Source: Phoronis australis
Lineage: Eukaryota; Phoronida; Phoronidae
Length of the DNA stretch: 64,000 nucleotides
Assembly: GCA_002633005.1 (NCBI GenBank)
Contig: NMRA01000032.1
Coordinates: forward strand, 895,692-959,691
Direction: 5' to 3'
Shown here: positions 32,128 to 47,300 of the stretch, in pieces
How the letters are laid out: each line of letters starts with the position of its first letter
How positions within the stretch are numbered: position 1 is the first letter of the stretch
Translations under genes and position numbers: made by a program
The notes under the pieces: model-generated
Told to the model about the DNA's origin: nothing
Databases searched by the model: none
What the model saw: only the letters and a program-made list of their open reading frames with translations

Positions 32128-35100
32128 TGTCTGTGCTGGCCGAGCTCTGTTGTAGACATCTGATCCATTAGCGGCGCACGGATGTGTGTGTGTGTCACGG
32201 GAACTCACATCGTGTAAAAATGTATAGTCGTGCATCCGCTGGCCGCACGCTGCGGCCATGTGCTATATTTGAGCGGTCGGAAATTATTTCTGGGAATGTC
32301 GGCGCGAAGGCGACGCGATGTGTATGATATTCACCTGGACGTGTTATTGTAAATTTGTAAAGAAATTCTGTTCATCGTATTTGTTGCTCATCTGACGTGT
32401 CTGTCGGCTGATATTTTTGTATGCAGTCTTGTTTTTAAGGTGGCACGCTGTTTTTCTGTGAGCTTGAACTTGGTCTTATTATGTGTATTTCATTGTGAGT
32501 GCTTTCAAGACTGTCTTTGGTATTGATAGGGTAGGAGGTGTTGGCTGTAGATAAGAAATGGGAAAGGATTATCACGGAGTTCTTTAAGAGTTTTGAAAGC
32601 TATGTAACATTGGTCACAGTCTGTACTAACTCTTGAGGACCCTAAGCTAAATTTAACTCGAGTGCCCCTTCACTACAGACTATTCATCTCGTAATATCAG
32701 TGTGTGGGCCGGCCCTGTTGTAGGTCTTTCTTGTATGAGGCTAGTCACTCATGTCTGCCTTGGTTCGTCTCACTGTGTGCAACTCGCTAAGTTATCTTGC
32801 AGGCACTTTGAATGGGGTTTTGTTCACATCTAAGGATAGCTGTATTATAATGCAGAACAAAAGTGGACATTGTACAGATGTGTGCTTGCCACATCATCGA
32901 TAATTATGTTATCAAGTGAAATTCATTTCTGTTTTGTCTGTGCTTCCTTGCTTTGTATTTATAGCAATGCCTTGCACAGGCTGGTTTTTCCAACCGAGGA
33001 TGGTCACTTTCAACCAAGGTGTTTGCTATTCCACTTGACCAGATCTTCGTGGTTGAACTGTTTCGTAATTCCGATATGTAAGACATGTTTCGAGAACCAT
33101 GTAATCTGTACTATACCTCTGTGTAAATGTCGGTTAGCTCGAAGCCATTAGTTTGCCTCTAACTGCATGACTTAATTATACTTTGCTCTTTCGTTTAGCA
33201 CTTCGCATCTTCAAATTTATTAAGCTCCATGTCATGATGGCTGCTCCTGGCTTGCTGGTGATAAGTGTATATTATGTATTAATATATATTACTGCTATCA
33301 TCAGAAAGTTTTTTTTTTGTTCCCTGGTATCATGGAAGCATGATTTCCAGTCTCGTTGAATTGAAAATGGGAAATTGCAGTTATGGGAATGTTGGAACAT
33401 TGGTTGCTGCGGAAATTTTTTTATTTTATTGTGATTAATTGGGAATCTTTTTCAATCAGTGCTGTTATCCGAGTCTATGCCCTCTAAGCCCACCAGTGCC
33501 ATAAATTGCCAAATTTAGTGAACTGTTGTGCTTGTTGGCTGGCTTTTGTCTACGTCTCTGTGAGAATCACCTATTAATTAAAACTGCTGTGAATAACACC
33601 CCCACGCAATATTCTACTCAGAACCCTATTCAATACAAGAGTTAGTCGGCTTTTTTGTTTGTGGTGGGGTCTCGCAGTAAGGCACAAAAAAGCGAGTTCG
33701 CCCATCATTTTATGGGCCTTTATTTGAGTAATTAAAGCTTGGGGTTTTCTAAGATTGCTTGGCCTTTGCTTGGACTATCTGGTTAGCCCAACACATCTAA
33801 AATAAAGTTCTGTTGAAGTTAGGCTTTAAACCTGGAAACTCGAAAGTTAGGAGGGGTGCGTTAAGCAGAACATATTGTGGTGTGTGTTCAACTGATTATG
33901 GGCGTTGGGTAAAACGAGTACGGTAATTTGGTAATTCAGTTCCAAAAATACAATCTATGTTGCTGTAACCAATTATGCACTTATCAGATATTTAAAAAAG
34001 GCAACATTTTATTGTTCAGATATCGTTTGGAACCATCCAAGCAAATGATGGCGTGATTGACCAGTCCGGACATGGTCATATGTAGTGGACTGGTGTTTCT
34101 GGTGGGCCTTCTGTTATCAATCGTCGAATGTGATACCATGTGGAGACCCTCTAGCCGAGGGTATGTATACAAAATTGATAGTTATTGGAAACCATGTATT
34201 TCACTCAATATATCAAAAAAGGAAACTGAAGTACAATAATTTGTTTAAAAGTACAAGTGACCTTCCAAGTACTCAGAATAAGTTTGGTGTAGTGAATATC
34301 AAAAGTTTCAATATCGTACCTCGTAGCAGATGACAGTTGATTGAAATTCTATCGCACAATTCTCTTACAAGTAATATACAAGAAATAATTGTAACTATCA
34401 CATTTACTTGAAATTAAAATCCCTTTTCAAGTTCGAAAAATATTTTCAGTGCAAATAATTTCCCTGGTCCTTCGTAACCATGCACGCAATGATAGATTAG
34501 TAGGGTAAAAGACCTCATCTCACTGCCATGGAGCAAAACTAGTGACTGACTTGCTATTAAACATGGTCTGTGTTGATCGTTCTGTTTGCTCAATGGAAGT
34601 TAATGCAGACATGAGATGCAACCGTTATGCTGGGCCATTAACGGCAATTTTTTGTTGCATGTACAGATACAGGGCACGAGGGTAATGGTGGCATGATAAA
34701 AACTTCCTCCAATATGACCGAGGATTTTTATTTTGAGCAAAGGAAACGCTGAGAACGGTTGTGTTCCCCTTTAAAGCGGTCATGCCTTATGAAAGCCATG
34801 AATTTTGTAAGCTAGCTGTACTCAGAAATATCAAAGCACATGAATTGTAATTTCCATACTTTGCAACGTGGATTATCATCTGCATATTCTAAACAGCTGT
34901 ATGTACATGCCAGCATGACACAAAAGTTGTTTATTAAAAACTGCATGAAAAATATACATTACAGAAGTAAAAATTCCACTAAAACCTTGGAACCATCACA
35001 CTACAGTATGATAAAATGTATTTCAAAAATAAATACGTGTTCTAAGAAAGAGGTGTTCAAATCACAACTCAGTGGCTGGAATGCATCTAATTTTTAAGAA

Positions 35101-38100
35101 AAATAACGTGTGCAACCTCAGATGATAGATATGTAAACAGTATAAAAACTATCAAACTTTTTATGAAATAACATTCTAATAGGGACACGGCAAAAACTCA
35201 CCATATGAAGAAATAACACTCCGATAACTATGCAAGAAATTTGCCATGAAATAATGCCCAACAATCACTTGGTTAAATATTAAGATTTAAAGACACTCCG
35301 TTTCAAATAAAACTCCATCAAAACAATTTGGCCATAAACCAACCTAGTTTTACTTCTGTGGTGGAGCATCAACAAAATGGCCACCACAGTTGAACAACTT
35401 TTTTAAATTGTCAGTAAAAACAATGATTTTTGTATTTTAGTGATTCGTTAAGATTGATGACACTGCATAAAATAAAGAGTGTCTGGTTAACAACACAAAA
35501 GTAAGGTGACAATAGCAAATATTTTAGCAAATAACGTGAAATGGAACAATCAATCATTAAAATGCTAAAATTTGTACATGATTAATACATCAAACATTAC
35601 AAGTTCTTTGTTTAGGATGGTCCCTACTGAACTAGTTGAAATACGAATTACTGAAGCTTCATTATTCATCTCGGCCACAAGTAACTATGAGTTCCACATT
35701 CTTTTTGACATACGCAATTTAAAGACTCGGTGAACCTGCTGTTGTAAAAAAACTAACTTGATTTAAATCACATGCTGTCATGAAAAGTTATTTTACTGAA
35801 ATTTAAATAAGTAAAAAATTTCGTCTTGCACTCTCAGTTCTCACTTTGCCACGAATGAATTTTTGCAATGAAATTATTAGTACAACACAGTTCAGCGATG
35901 TATAAGAAGTATTCCAGTACTAGCAATCGGCTCAGTGTGTACTTTAAAGTTGTGATATAAATTATTAAATTATGTTGCAGAAGAAGTAGTGTGAAGCACT
36001 AGACCAAATTTTAGATTTAATCCTCGTCATTTTTCATGAAGCGGACCAACACCCTTCTTTTGCAGCTCAGCGAATTGGAAGCTTGGAGAGAACTGCTAGT
36101 TCATAATAATGCTAGAAGACATGCATTACTGATATCTCATTTTGTTTCAACACCAGATTAGAGCAGTTTCCAAATCCAGATATCAATCTAGTCTATTGTT
36201 AAGAGTTCATTTTTTGTCCCGCGTCACGAATCACAAATTATTATCTACCCCCATGAATACATTAAAGGTGAACATATCTGTCCCGATTTAAATACTGGTA
36301 AACAAACTGAATCTGAACATAATTGTCTAATTTTTATCGCATTTCTTCGGAGAAAATTCATCCTTGTTTAATTTTTCAGAAATAATTCAATTTCAGGAGC
36401 CAAACAGATAAGAAATCACCAATTTCATTATTATTATTGCAATTTATTTCAGCCAGTTTTATTGCTGCAAAGTCATTGCTACTGTAGAAATTGCTGTTTC
36501 AGTAATAGCTCTGCTCCACACAGAATTGTTTACCCCCTGATTCTTGTACAAATCTGTTGATGGAGTTCCAGGTGCCATAAAATGGACATTTTTTATGCTC
36601 AGCAGATAAAATGACGCACCTGGACAAGGCAACTTATTGAGTATGAAACTGTCAGTTCTTCCTACGCACAGAAATCACTTCGGAATACGCGTAAGGAACA
36701 ATTTGAAACGAATTTCATAACTCACAGTGATCTAAACTGGGATTTAGTTTTTTTTTTTACTACAAGCAGTTCATTGCAGTTCTCATGTACAAAACAACAG
36801 CACAAATACAGTTTTTTTAAATATCATATCTCTGTCAGCAGAAGATTCGTAGCCAAACACAACCTGATAGCAGTTAACTTTATACACTCTCAGATGAGCT
36901 GGAAAAATAGCACAATTCTGTGTAAGATGCAGTAAAATATTTTATATCAAACATTGATAAAAAATTTCTCAATTCATCAACGACTGTTAACACGCAATAA
37001 GTCAACGCTCATGGGAAATCAACTGCTTAGCAACATGAACAATATGAAAATAACACATGGTGTGAATAATTATGCCATTTACTCTTGTCATACAGCGAAA
37101 AACATACGCTATCTTTGAAAACCAATGTTTTGATTTTAATATGTTTTGAGGTAGAACACTGCCAGGTTCTCTAATACAGCGAGTTAGCAATCCTATTTCA
37201 CGATAACACCATGGATCAAATGGAATTCATTGATTGCATCCTCATGAAATTCATCTATTCAAGTTTGGAGTTTGTTATTTCATATTGACCCCAAAAGTGA
37301 CACCCGATACTTTAAAGAAAGGTTCACTTAAGGTAACAGAACACATTGTTCTTAACTAACTGTTTAAGTATAAATTTTCAACAAAAACAATGCCGAGATT
37401 ATGGTGATCTCCACGAAAAATCCCAATTTTTAGACGCAAATGAAGTCACATGATTATAAATTAGCAGAGCATTGTTTACCAACACAGTAGGTTTGTTTGT
37501 CAAGTTTAATCGAACGTGATGTTGGAAATTTGTTTGTTTTAACAGTTCAGGGGAATGATAAGTAACGAGACATAAAGAAATGAATGACTCCACAGCAGCT
37601 GTTGAGTTGACAGACAAGTGCTGTGCTACAATCATACTGCTACAGTGCAACTGATTGAAGAAATTGGTTTTTGGGTAGATAGGTCACTTTGTCTTTGATA
37701 AATTTGTTGGGAAACAACCAGACACCATCTGCACCATCTCTGAATCCAACAGAATTAAACATTTGACACACACGTACAAAAATCCAAAAACCTGTTAGTC
37801 TCAGTGTACATAGATTACCTGTTAGCTTCAATGTTCAACTTTGTTAATGCTCTTTTATGCATTCTGAAGAACGGAAAAACAACAAAAGTTTTCACAATAA
37901 TTATCACGCACTCATGACACTAAGGTATTTTGTTTTGTATAGAGAGACTATAGTCTGTATCTCTGAAAGTCATGATTGTATTTGGCCTCAAAGTCATATT
38001 CTTTAAATTAAAAAATTACATTTTTGTTACTGTGTCAAATATCATCAAATAGATTGTTTACCACAACTAAAATCTTAATTCTTAATTTTCCGATTTCCCG

Positions 38101-38321
38101 ACAATGTATGTTCAGCGACTAACTAATAAGATTAAAAAAGCAAGTCATTTTTATACAGAATAAAGTCTCTTTGGTAATGGGTCCACAAGCACATAAATAG
38201 ACCGAGTAAATTTCTGCTGTGGACTTTTAATCCGTCTGACATGCATCTTCTCAACGAATGTTTCACAAATCCTGTCCTCACAAATGGATAACAGTTTTCT
38301 GGAAATCACATACACCAGCAC
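32128..38321. other. Rab11 3' flank and intergenic region between convergent genes
   Basis: Rab11 ends at 32127 and the next gene, on the opposite strand, has its stop at 38322, so the two are convergent. The first part should be Rab11 3' UTR: an AATAAA at 33801-33806 and an ATTAAA near 33577 are candidate poly(A) signals. The second part may be the 3' UTR of the minus-strand gene. No exon-like ORF or RNA gene was recognised. Confidence 0.55.
33801..33806 (+). terminator. Candidate Rab11 poly(A) signal AATAAA
   Basis: This is the first canonical AATAAA seen on the plus strand after the Rab11 stop codon, which would give a 3' UTR of about 1.7 kb. Placement is only suggestive, because AATAAA is common in AT-rich DNA. 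Confidence 0.3.
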
Positions 38322-41300
38322 TTACACCGAGAAATTCATTACAGCTTTCATCACATTGATGTATTTCCTGTTTGATTTAGCGGCCGCCTGCTCTTCAATT
38401 TCTTCGCGTGCCATCTGCCGCTTGCGCCGACTTCGTCGCGCTCTCAGTTTCTCCTGCAGCCCTTGGTCCATGCGAGCCTTGTTCACTTCCTGTGCACGTT
38501 TAATTTCCTCCAAGTCTTGTTCATGCTGTTGCTTGATACTATTAATATCACCTGGAACCACAAAAAAAGGATGGCAATGAATGAACACCTTACAGACACT
38601 CCTATGCCAAAATGACGGTTGGATTACAGGCATCTTATACTCAGATACATTACAGTTATGCTCAATTCTAGTGCTAAAATATTCAACCAGGTGAAAACTG
38701 CCTGCTTGCCTGCTTTCCATCAGATGCTGGGTGGTTGAAAAGAAGTTGTACAGCAGTTGAAATTAGTTGTTAGAATCTTTCCAGTTTCATACTGGTTGAA
38801 ACTTTGTCTTGTTATACAGCAGTTAAAATTTGATCTTGGAAAATGTTTAAAATGTGCTACAGTATTCGACTGAAATTTGGTTTGGAATTTTTCAATTGTA
38901 TAAGGTTGAAACATTGCTTTGGAAATTTGTCAGTGGTGCAACCATTGAAAGTTGTACTTCTAGTTGACATACAAGTGTTTTGTAACAGAAAAAGGATGGT
39001 ATACAAAACAACTGGATAATCAATGAAATCATCTCAGGCTCAACTATTCATGGATCCACAGGGGGTAATAAAGCAATTATCTTCCCAGCCAGGACCATAA
39101 ACCCTAAGTTAAGCTGTGTTTAGTTACACAGTCCAACTGGGACAGTTGTATACTAAGAGTAGGATTCACACAGAACTGGTTTCACTGACCTTGCATGTCA
39201 ATTTCAAAAGGCCTATTGTGTTTGAGTGACACCTATGATTTACAACCGTCCGTTAGAAAAATTCTAAACAAATATGCAGACTAGTTACCTCCTTCAAACC
39301 CAAAATGAAAACACTAATAACAGTTTTAAGAGTGTCTTGTGCTCATCTGTGAAGCAGACAGAATTAAAAATTACAACATGCAGAAATAGTCCTTACCAAA
39401 GAGGTCCTCTGATGATGGTGGTGGTGCCAACTCGTTCAAAGGCAATGGAGTTGGGGCACTCGTTTGATCCTCCGCACTGGGCAAATCACTGTCACAAGTT
39501 TTCATTTCTCCAGTTTCTGGGTCATTGCACTGTCAAGAAAGATTCCAAACATTGTAACTTATACCTAGTTTCAATTGGCCTTCTGCCACAAATCAGTGAG
39601 CTCTTGCATCCCAAAATATAGACTATTAGATTCACACTCTGCACTAGAGTTAGCTTTCATTTTGCTAGTGCTGAACACCAATGGGAAACCTGATGTTCTC
39701 AGCACCTCAATGGAGACAGGCTGGGTAATCACTGAATGGCAGCTTAAGAATGGCAGCCTCCTTGAATGGCACATAGAAAGATCTATAGACAGTGTTGGCA
39801 ACCTGATGGTTGGACTTGATTATTGCAATATGAGGAAAAACTCAATAAAGACAGTAGACATTGGAAAGTACAAAAAAGTCGAGTAAGAATGCGAAATTTT
39901 GAGTTCAGACTCAAACTTTTAGCCTCAACGATGACGACATTAAGTGCAAACCAGGATTGGACAGTTATAAATCAAAATCATTTTGTACTTGACCATAGAA
40001 TAACGGACACTCATCTGGAGATCACACAAAAGTAGAATAGGAAATAATCTTGAATTCGATCATTAGTTGAAATATTAGACCCCAGGCACTGGCGACATCA
40101 CAAATGACTTTTGAACATTAAATGGGATTTTAAAACCTGTTTCGCGTGTATGTGTATGGTTGCTTTCAGCCACTGAGTGACCCCAGTATCATAATGCTAC
40201 ACATGTCTGACATATCTGATCATCTAAAGAAGGGTGATATGCTCTGGGATATTTAGCAGTTCAAAGACATAGCGACAAAAACTCAACATGCCAACCCAGA
40301 GAAGATTCTCCCATAGAAGGGATAGGTAGTATAGAGAGGACTTGTGGCCACAGGAAGGTTCACATTTTCCCAGTTGCCGATGTATTGTGTTGGTCTTAAC
40401 TTGTGGGGTGATAGCATGTACCCAAAACATGGAAGAGCACAGTATACTTACAGCTGTATCAGTAGGCAGTCCATCATCAGAGCTCAGTGACACTGTGTCC
40501 GCCTCTTGGAGTTCGTTACTTTGCAGTTCAGCTTCAGTGTCATCCTCTTCTTCATCTACAACAGCACATAATAATAATAATAACATGATGAATGTAAATG
40601 CCCATTTCACTGTGACTGGATGTGGCCGAATAAGAACAGATAAAGGAAATATCAAAATCACTTGTCAGTGAACTAGATATTTCTCAATTACGGACATCAA
40701 AAGAAAACTTCGTAAACTACAGCTTGAGAGAACTTACACACTGGTTCTGGCCTTTAATTTTCTCTACTAGAGACATTTAATTTCTACGACTTGCATACAT
40801 CAGACACACACATTTCCATACCACACCAAACACATTTACTGCACTTGATTACCTTCGCTGATTCTCATTTGCTGTTGGGTCAATTGGCTCAGATATCTGA
40901 TTGGTTCTCAATGACAATTTCCAACTTACAGACCAATCAGATGTCATAGCCAGTCAATCAAATGTAGCTATAAACAATGTCATTTCAAGGAGTCAACAAA
41001 ACTAGGGGTGTAGACAAGACAATTAACACACATTCTTACACAACTTCACATTTACAGAAATATTGTTTACCGATAATGTTGGTTTCATCTGAAAAATTAT
41101 AGTTGCTCATTACCCACTCATCGATTATGCTTTACAATATTCTAATGGAAATGGGCAACACTAAGATCTAGTAAAAATTTTTTAGGCTAATTAGTATCAT
41201 TTTTATTTACATCTTTAAAATCTTTAAAAGAACAAAAATGATTATCGCTAGTGGATGGACAGGCTTGTGAATGTGTCGGTAGAACCCATGGTTATATCAT

Positions 41301-44300
41301 TCAAGTGCCAAAACTGACCACAAGAATTTCTCCACTCACATAATTTAATTCTACATCAGTTAGTTGCTTTTTGTCTGGCAAATTTTCGTTACCGACAGTA
41401 TAAATATGATTTCATACTCCTTGAACAATAACCAAAAACAACAATAGTGTACATCTTCCAAATTAGACAAATATTTTACACCAATAACATTAGTCTTTTG
41501 TTTGTTTTAACAAGCAGCTCTACATTTCAGAAATCTTCATTGATCATTATTTTTTGTGGATTTATAAAACTAACCTGACTCTTCATCTCCTGGTGCCTCA
41601 AAGTCACCATGTTGTTGTGCAATCTTGGCCTTAAGGAGGCGCAACCGCTCCTTCTTCAATTCCTTCTCCTTTTGGCGGACATTTTGTTTAGCTTTCTCCA
41701 AGTCTTTGACAATTGTGTTAGTTATGACCTATAAGAAGTAAAGTAAATGAAAGAAAAAATCCCTACAGAAATGTTGGATGGGTCTTCGAGCAAATGATTC
41801 AGGTAAGTTTACTAGTATTATAACGATAGTAGTCTCATTGTTGGATATTATTCAAAGTTTAATATATGCGCATATGACTGTCTGCTCCAAACATTGGGAC
41901 CAGTGCAGATATTTTTAAAAGCCAGCCCATCATAAAACAAAAGTAGAGGCATAAAATAATTCAAAGACAGTTATTACACAAATGTTATTTTAGCTAACGA
42001 GTCCACTTAGTGTGCAGACCCTTTTAAACAGTTTTCCGACGAACAAACGTAAAGGGTTAGTTTTAAAGTTAAAGTGAACAGGATTTTGATTTATGAAAAA
42101 GAGACTTGGGACTGAAGTCAGAAATTAGGTCAATAGGCTCCACACAACTGTTTCTGAAAACAATTAAATATCACATAACAGTAGTCGATGAGATAATTTA
42201 TAATTATTGCTAGCCCGTTATGTGCTCAAAATTACTTGGCTACACGTATACAGCAATTGTGAAGAGGGCGCATGAGACCAAATCTCTGTCTTAAATCTTA
42301 AGGTCACTTTCATGAAACAGAGCCCTAGTTACCTTAACTTGCAATTTGCTTCATTTATAATACATGATGAACACCTGGGTGATCTCCCCAAACACGAAAA
42401 TATGCTATATACACCTGTATACTCTACAGCTAAGTCTTGTTCAACTATAAAATCATAAAATTCATTCTGAAAAGCACTGACATTTTTTTGCCAAATTACA
42501 CAGATTTTATTTGCCTGTTCCCAATAGTTTGGATTTTTTCAGACTAGCAAATAAAGCCTTATATAAATAGGTGAAAAACTACTAACGGCACTTTCTAGAA
42601 AGAGTTTTAATAGCAGCATACTTTTGCACTGAAAGCAAGTTATCGATAATGTGCTATTTACTACAAAATTCATGTACGATAACAACACACTGTGATAACT
42701 TACGTGATCAAACCATTGCACCAATGCAAATGTTCGCCTGTATGTAACAGAGTAACACTCCAGTGCATGCTTGAACCTGTCTGCAGATGTCATGTCCACA
42801 TAGATATGGTTAATGGCCTTGTTCAGTGTCTTCACCTCCTCAAGCTTACAATACGGGAACTGAACGGGGTTGAGGTATCGCTGAGCACTGACAATGTTTT
42901 GCGATGCTGCGATTAAGTTGTTGCGAGCTTCTGTAGCCAGACGGTAGCGCTCCCTAGTATTGCTGTCAATCAAAACAAAATATTTATAGTGTTGGCAGAA
43001 ATTAATATGTAACGAACCACCAGAATGCAAAACTACAGAACTGAGTTTTTTACAACAGCATATGAAGTTGTCTGTGTAGGAAATCAGATACACATTGAAA
43101 ATACATGAGAAAATCATGCTTTGCTGAAATCTAATTTGCTGGATGTAGTTGAGTGTCATCTCAGTTCAGCTAGGTCCATTAGAAACTCTGGCCATTTCAC
43201 AGCGTTTATGCTTCTTCAATAATTTGTACAAGAACAGTGAGTGTCATCAATTCAAAATATCACGAACACTGATCTAAGTTCCCGCCGTGTGTAGCGAAGC
43301 AAATTACCACATTGGCGATGGCTTCACAGCAAAAAACATTACCTGAAAAAATTGCAACATTGTGGATTGAAATTGGGGATTTTGAAATAGAATTCCTTGT
43401 GAAACATTGGGTTTGGATCATTTTTCTCCAAAAAAATACAAAAAACAATAGCCAAATACCATATGATTGGATACAGGTTGTTGACATTGTTTTCAATCAG
43501 GATGTGTTCACCTTTATGCAAACATACTCATTTCCATTGGGTTTAAAAAAAACCTTCAAACATGGTACATAGCTGACATGCAAGTCATGTTGCCAGACAA
43601 AAGACTGTGGGAACGCTTAACAAAGAACTAAACTGATTGAATGAAAAATATTAGTAACGAGGGAAACCAAACAAAAAATGGCATGGATCAAGTCGGAGGT
43701 TTATGCCACTTTTAAGTAAGAAAAGATGCTTTACCCCACATACTTTTCAGAGATCCGTCACAGGTCAATCATGGCTGCGAATACCATATTATAGTTAAAG
43801 ATTTGGATGAAAATCCAATATTTCACGAAAAGAACTAAACCATTTCACATAAATCCTTACTTGACTGTAACAGCTGCCATGGCTAACCAGGATTTTACAG
43901 ACGTTGACAGCTGAGTCGCAGCATGATTGATAAGCAGACGAGCACCCTGCCACTTCTGACGGGCCACGCTGACTCGTTGTCTTCGGTCAAGAAGCATGTC
44001 CAATTCTGCTTCGAGCTCATACTCACGGTCGCTTCCGTATTTTCCATCAAACACCGAAGCTGCATGGAATAATTAACACCATGTCAACGCAACAAATTGA
44101 AATACGTGAGCTTATCGCAACACAGACTCTTTCAGAAATTTACATGAAAGGTAACTCTGCTCTTTTGCAAAGGTTGAAAGATACATTGAATGATTGGTCC
44201 AATAAAGGAAATGCCACGATATTTCTGGAATGTGACAGACAAGCAAAGATGCACACATGAATAACTGTCCAGTTTGTCAACGTTCTTGGTGTGAGAATCA

Positions 44301-47300
44301 CGAATCTTGGTGCAACGTACACCAAACCATTGAGGTGATCTATTACTAGATTTATTTAGTGAGTGTTGAAATAACCATAAGGTAAAATTAAGTAGTGATA
44401 AGCACAGTAGTGGTAAATAGTGTGATAGGTGCCTGGAGAATGTTCAGCATTGCAGATAAATACCACAGACTCAGAACGGCACTGTGGTTTTTGGGGATGG
44501 TGCTTTTACTCTACCCGTAATCACCAAGACAAAGCAACCCATTTGACAAGGAATACCCCAGTAACACAAATTTCCATGTAAAGACTGCTACACATTGAGA
44601 AAATGAATCATAATTCCATAAAAATTAAAAAACATTATTACCTAATAACTCGTCTTGTGCTTTGTATAACACAAACATCTTTGTTGCTTCATCTTTCTTG
44701 GATGCCAATTCCGCATGTATTTTGTTTCTTTGGAGAGTTATGCCCTCCAAATCTTTCTTAGCCACCTCTTCTTCATTAAGCGCTTCCAAATACTCTTCCT
44801 GCAAATAGCACCTCACATTAACAACTTCAAATTCTTGTGAGCAACAGAGGCCAATATGACAAATGCAAGACGGTTCCTTCTTTTAATGGACATTTTTCAA
44901 CGTAACATATTTTTGCATGAATCATTTGATCATATCAATGCAAACTAGTGGCAACTGACGACAATCCTAACTAATTATAAAAATGCTGTGAAATCTCAAT
45001 CCATAAAATCTCCAATTCAAGACACAGGTGATTAATAGGTGGCGCTAAATGCTGTCTATCCAGTACTCTACTGCCATTTGCAACAGAAAAATGTGTTGCC
45101 ACTACATCAGAAAATGTCTAGTACAATGCAGTTTTCTGACAAAATTAACTGACACACTTTCCACAGTCAATGATCACTGAACATGACAGATTCACTCAAG
45201 GAATCAAGAAAATGAGGCTATTTTGTGAAAAATACTAGAAAAACAACATCATGACACCTACCTGTTCTTTTGACAAGGCAGCGTCAAACTTATCTCTCAA
45301 AAATGCCTTCACGTTAGGTGTATTGACTTTGTCCACGTCTTCTTTTTCCTTTTGCCTAAATAAGACATTTCACTCAACATATTGGTTGGGGGCTTAGACA
45401 GATAAACTGAATTAAAGCAACGGACTTTTGAATAGATAATAATCGACATGCAATTATCCCAAAATGGGGATTCATGAGATATCTATCCTTCCTGCTACTT
45501 GGTAACTGGACATTTTAAAAGTTTGTCTGCTGTGATGACTAAATGTCCCACAATCCGTTGCATGTATGACGTCTGATTCTATCCATTGGAAGGTCATCGC
45601 AAGACCGAGGTCGCGCAATATAGTGGATAATTACTAAAATCTCTTATTGTAAGCATTAACTATGCACTTTTTGAAAAAATCTAATATCAAAATTCAACTA
45701 AAAATCACGGTAAAAAGGCCCAAATAATCCCATTTATACCTGTCCAATCCATTTTTCTTATTCAAAATTTTCTGAGACAACAGACAAAGGGCAGCACATA
45801 CAAAATGATTCAGGCCACTTTGGGAATTAAACAGATCTAAAATGCAAATTTCACTGGTAAAGCAATCACATATGACCAAGCACTAAGTTACAAAAACGAC
45901 AAAAATATAACAAAACAAACTCTCTTACGTCTTCTGAACGCATCGGTCATAGTGTTCTTGAAGCTGTTTAATCGTATCATTCAATTCAGCCAGTTCATCC
46001 ATAGTAGCCTTCAGGTTTTTCAAGTGACTGCAATTCTCCATGTGCCGTATCTGTTTTTCCAGGTTCAAATACTGAGTAAGAAGTTCTGGACCTATTTCCA
46101 CTTGCTTTATCTATAGAGAGAACCAAAATGTGGGATGCAATAATCATGCAGCCAAAACCTTGAAGGATGCGAAGGAATTGCATTTGGTCAAACAAATATC
46201 TATTTGATCCCTGTTGTAAGGAAATTTTATAACGCCACTCATGTGAACGGTCATAAAGTTTCAGCCACCTCCTTTGTTGTCAGTCACTTAACAAATTGAT
46301 ACTTAAGATCATTATCAGTATGTATGAGCAGCTATCTGAATGTGAACACTCAAGTACAAGAGGACAAACAACCAGCCATTTTCCACTTTGCAGGCATGTA
46401 CACAGCATTTAACACAAGACAAACAGGTGCTTATAAAAAATATGCGTTTCACTAGTATGTAACACTGCATTGGTATATGGTGATGAGTCACCTAGATCTA
46501 ACACAACAACAAATAACATGAGACATCTTTTAATACCTCACGTAACTATTTAACTATTTTAACTCTTTCCTTTGTAATTTACCACTTTAGTCTTAGAGCA
46601 GGTGTAAATGCATGTTCCATCCAAGAAGCAAAATTTTGACTCAGGCTCCCAATACAAAATTGGTTTCAACTTAAAAGAGAAGTGCTTTCTGGCATTGCCA
46701 AATTGAAGAACTGACAGCTCTGGCGGATTTAAAGGGGGGGCCAACGGGACCATGGTCCAACCTAAAATTCATCTAGATTCTATTTGGCAGTTTGGGAGTG
46801 CGAATGCCTGACAGGCAAAATCCTGNCCCCCCCCCCCCAACTCAAAATCTTTGATCCGCACCTGGACAGTTTGTTATTCAAAGAGAACACAGCAATTTCG
46901 TAATGATAAGTGATCTAAATAAAAAAAAAATGCTTTCTGTGAAGATTTATTGCCACTTTAAATAATTTGTAAAGCAATACAAGTCTACTGGTAATTGCCA
47001 ATTTTACCACAATTACCTCTTGTAACAGAAGAATGCATTTACTTACCTCAATATCTGTTTCTTCCTACAAAGAAGAAAAGAATCAATGTATCACACGATA
47101 TCAATACATATTGCTATGATATCCTATAATCACATCAGAACTATAATCAATCATTTTAATGGTGAAGTAAAGAAAACTAACACAAGACGACACCATAAAT
47201 GCATCACACCCACTACAAGAAAAAAAACACAACTATAATTATCAACAAAACCAGCAAAATAAAACAAATCATGCAGATTCTACTCCTGATGACTCATCAG

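Noticed and set aside
42539-43159. 206-residue minus-strand ORF as a complete gene
   Set aside because: Only 42704-42962 is exon, bounded by good splice sites in phase with its neighbours; the rest is intron read-through.
46826-46839. N plus poly-C as a contig join like the other two Ns
   Set aside because: No flanking duplication is present; a base-calling ambiguity in a C run is more likely.
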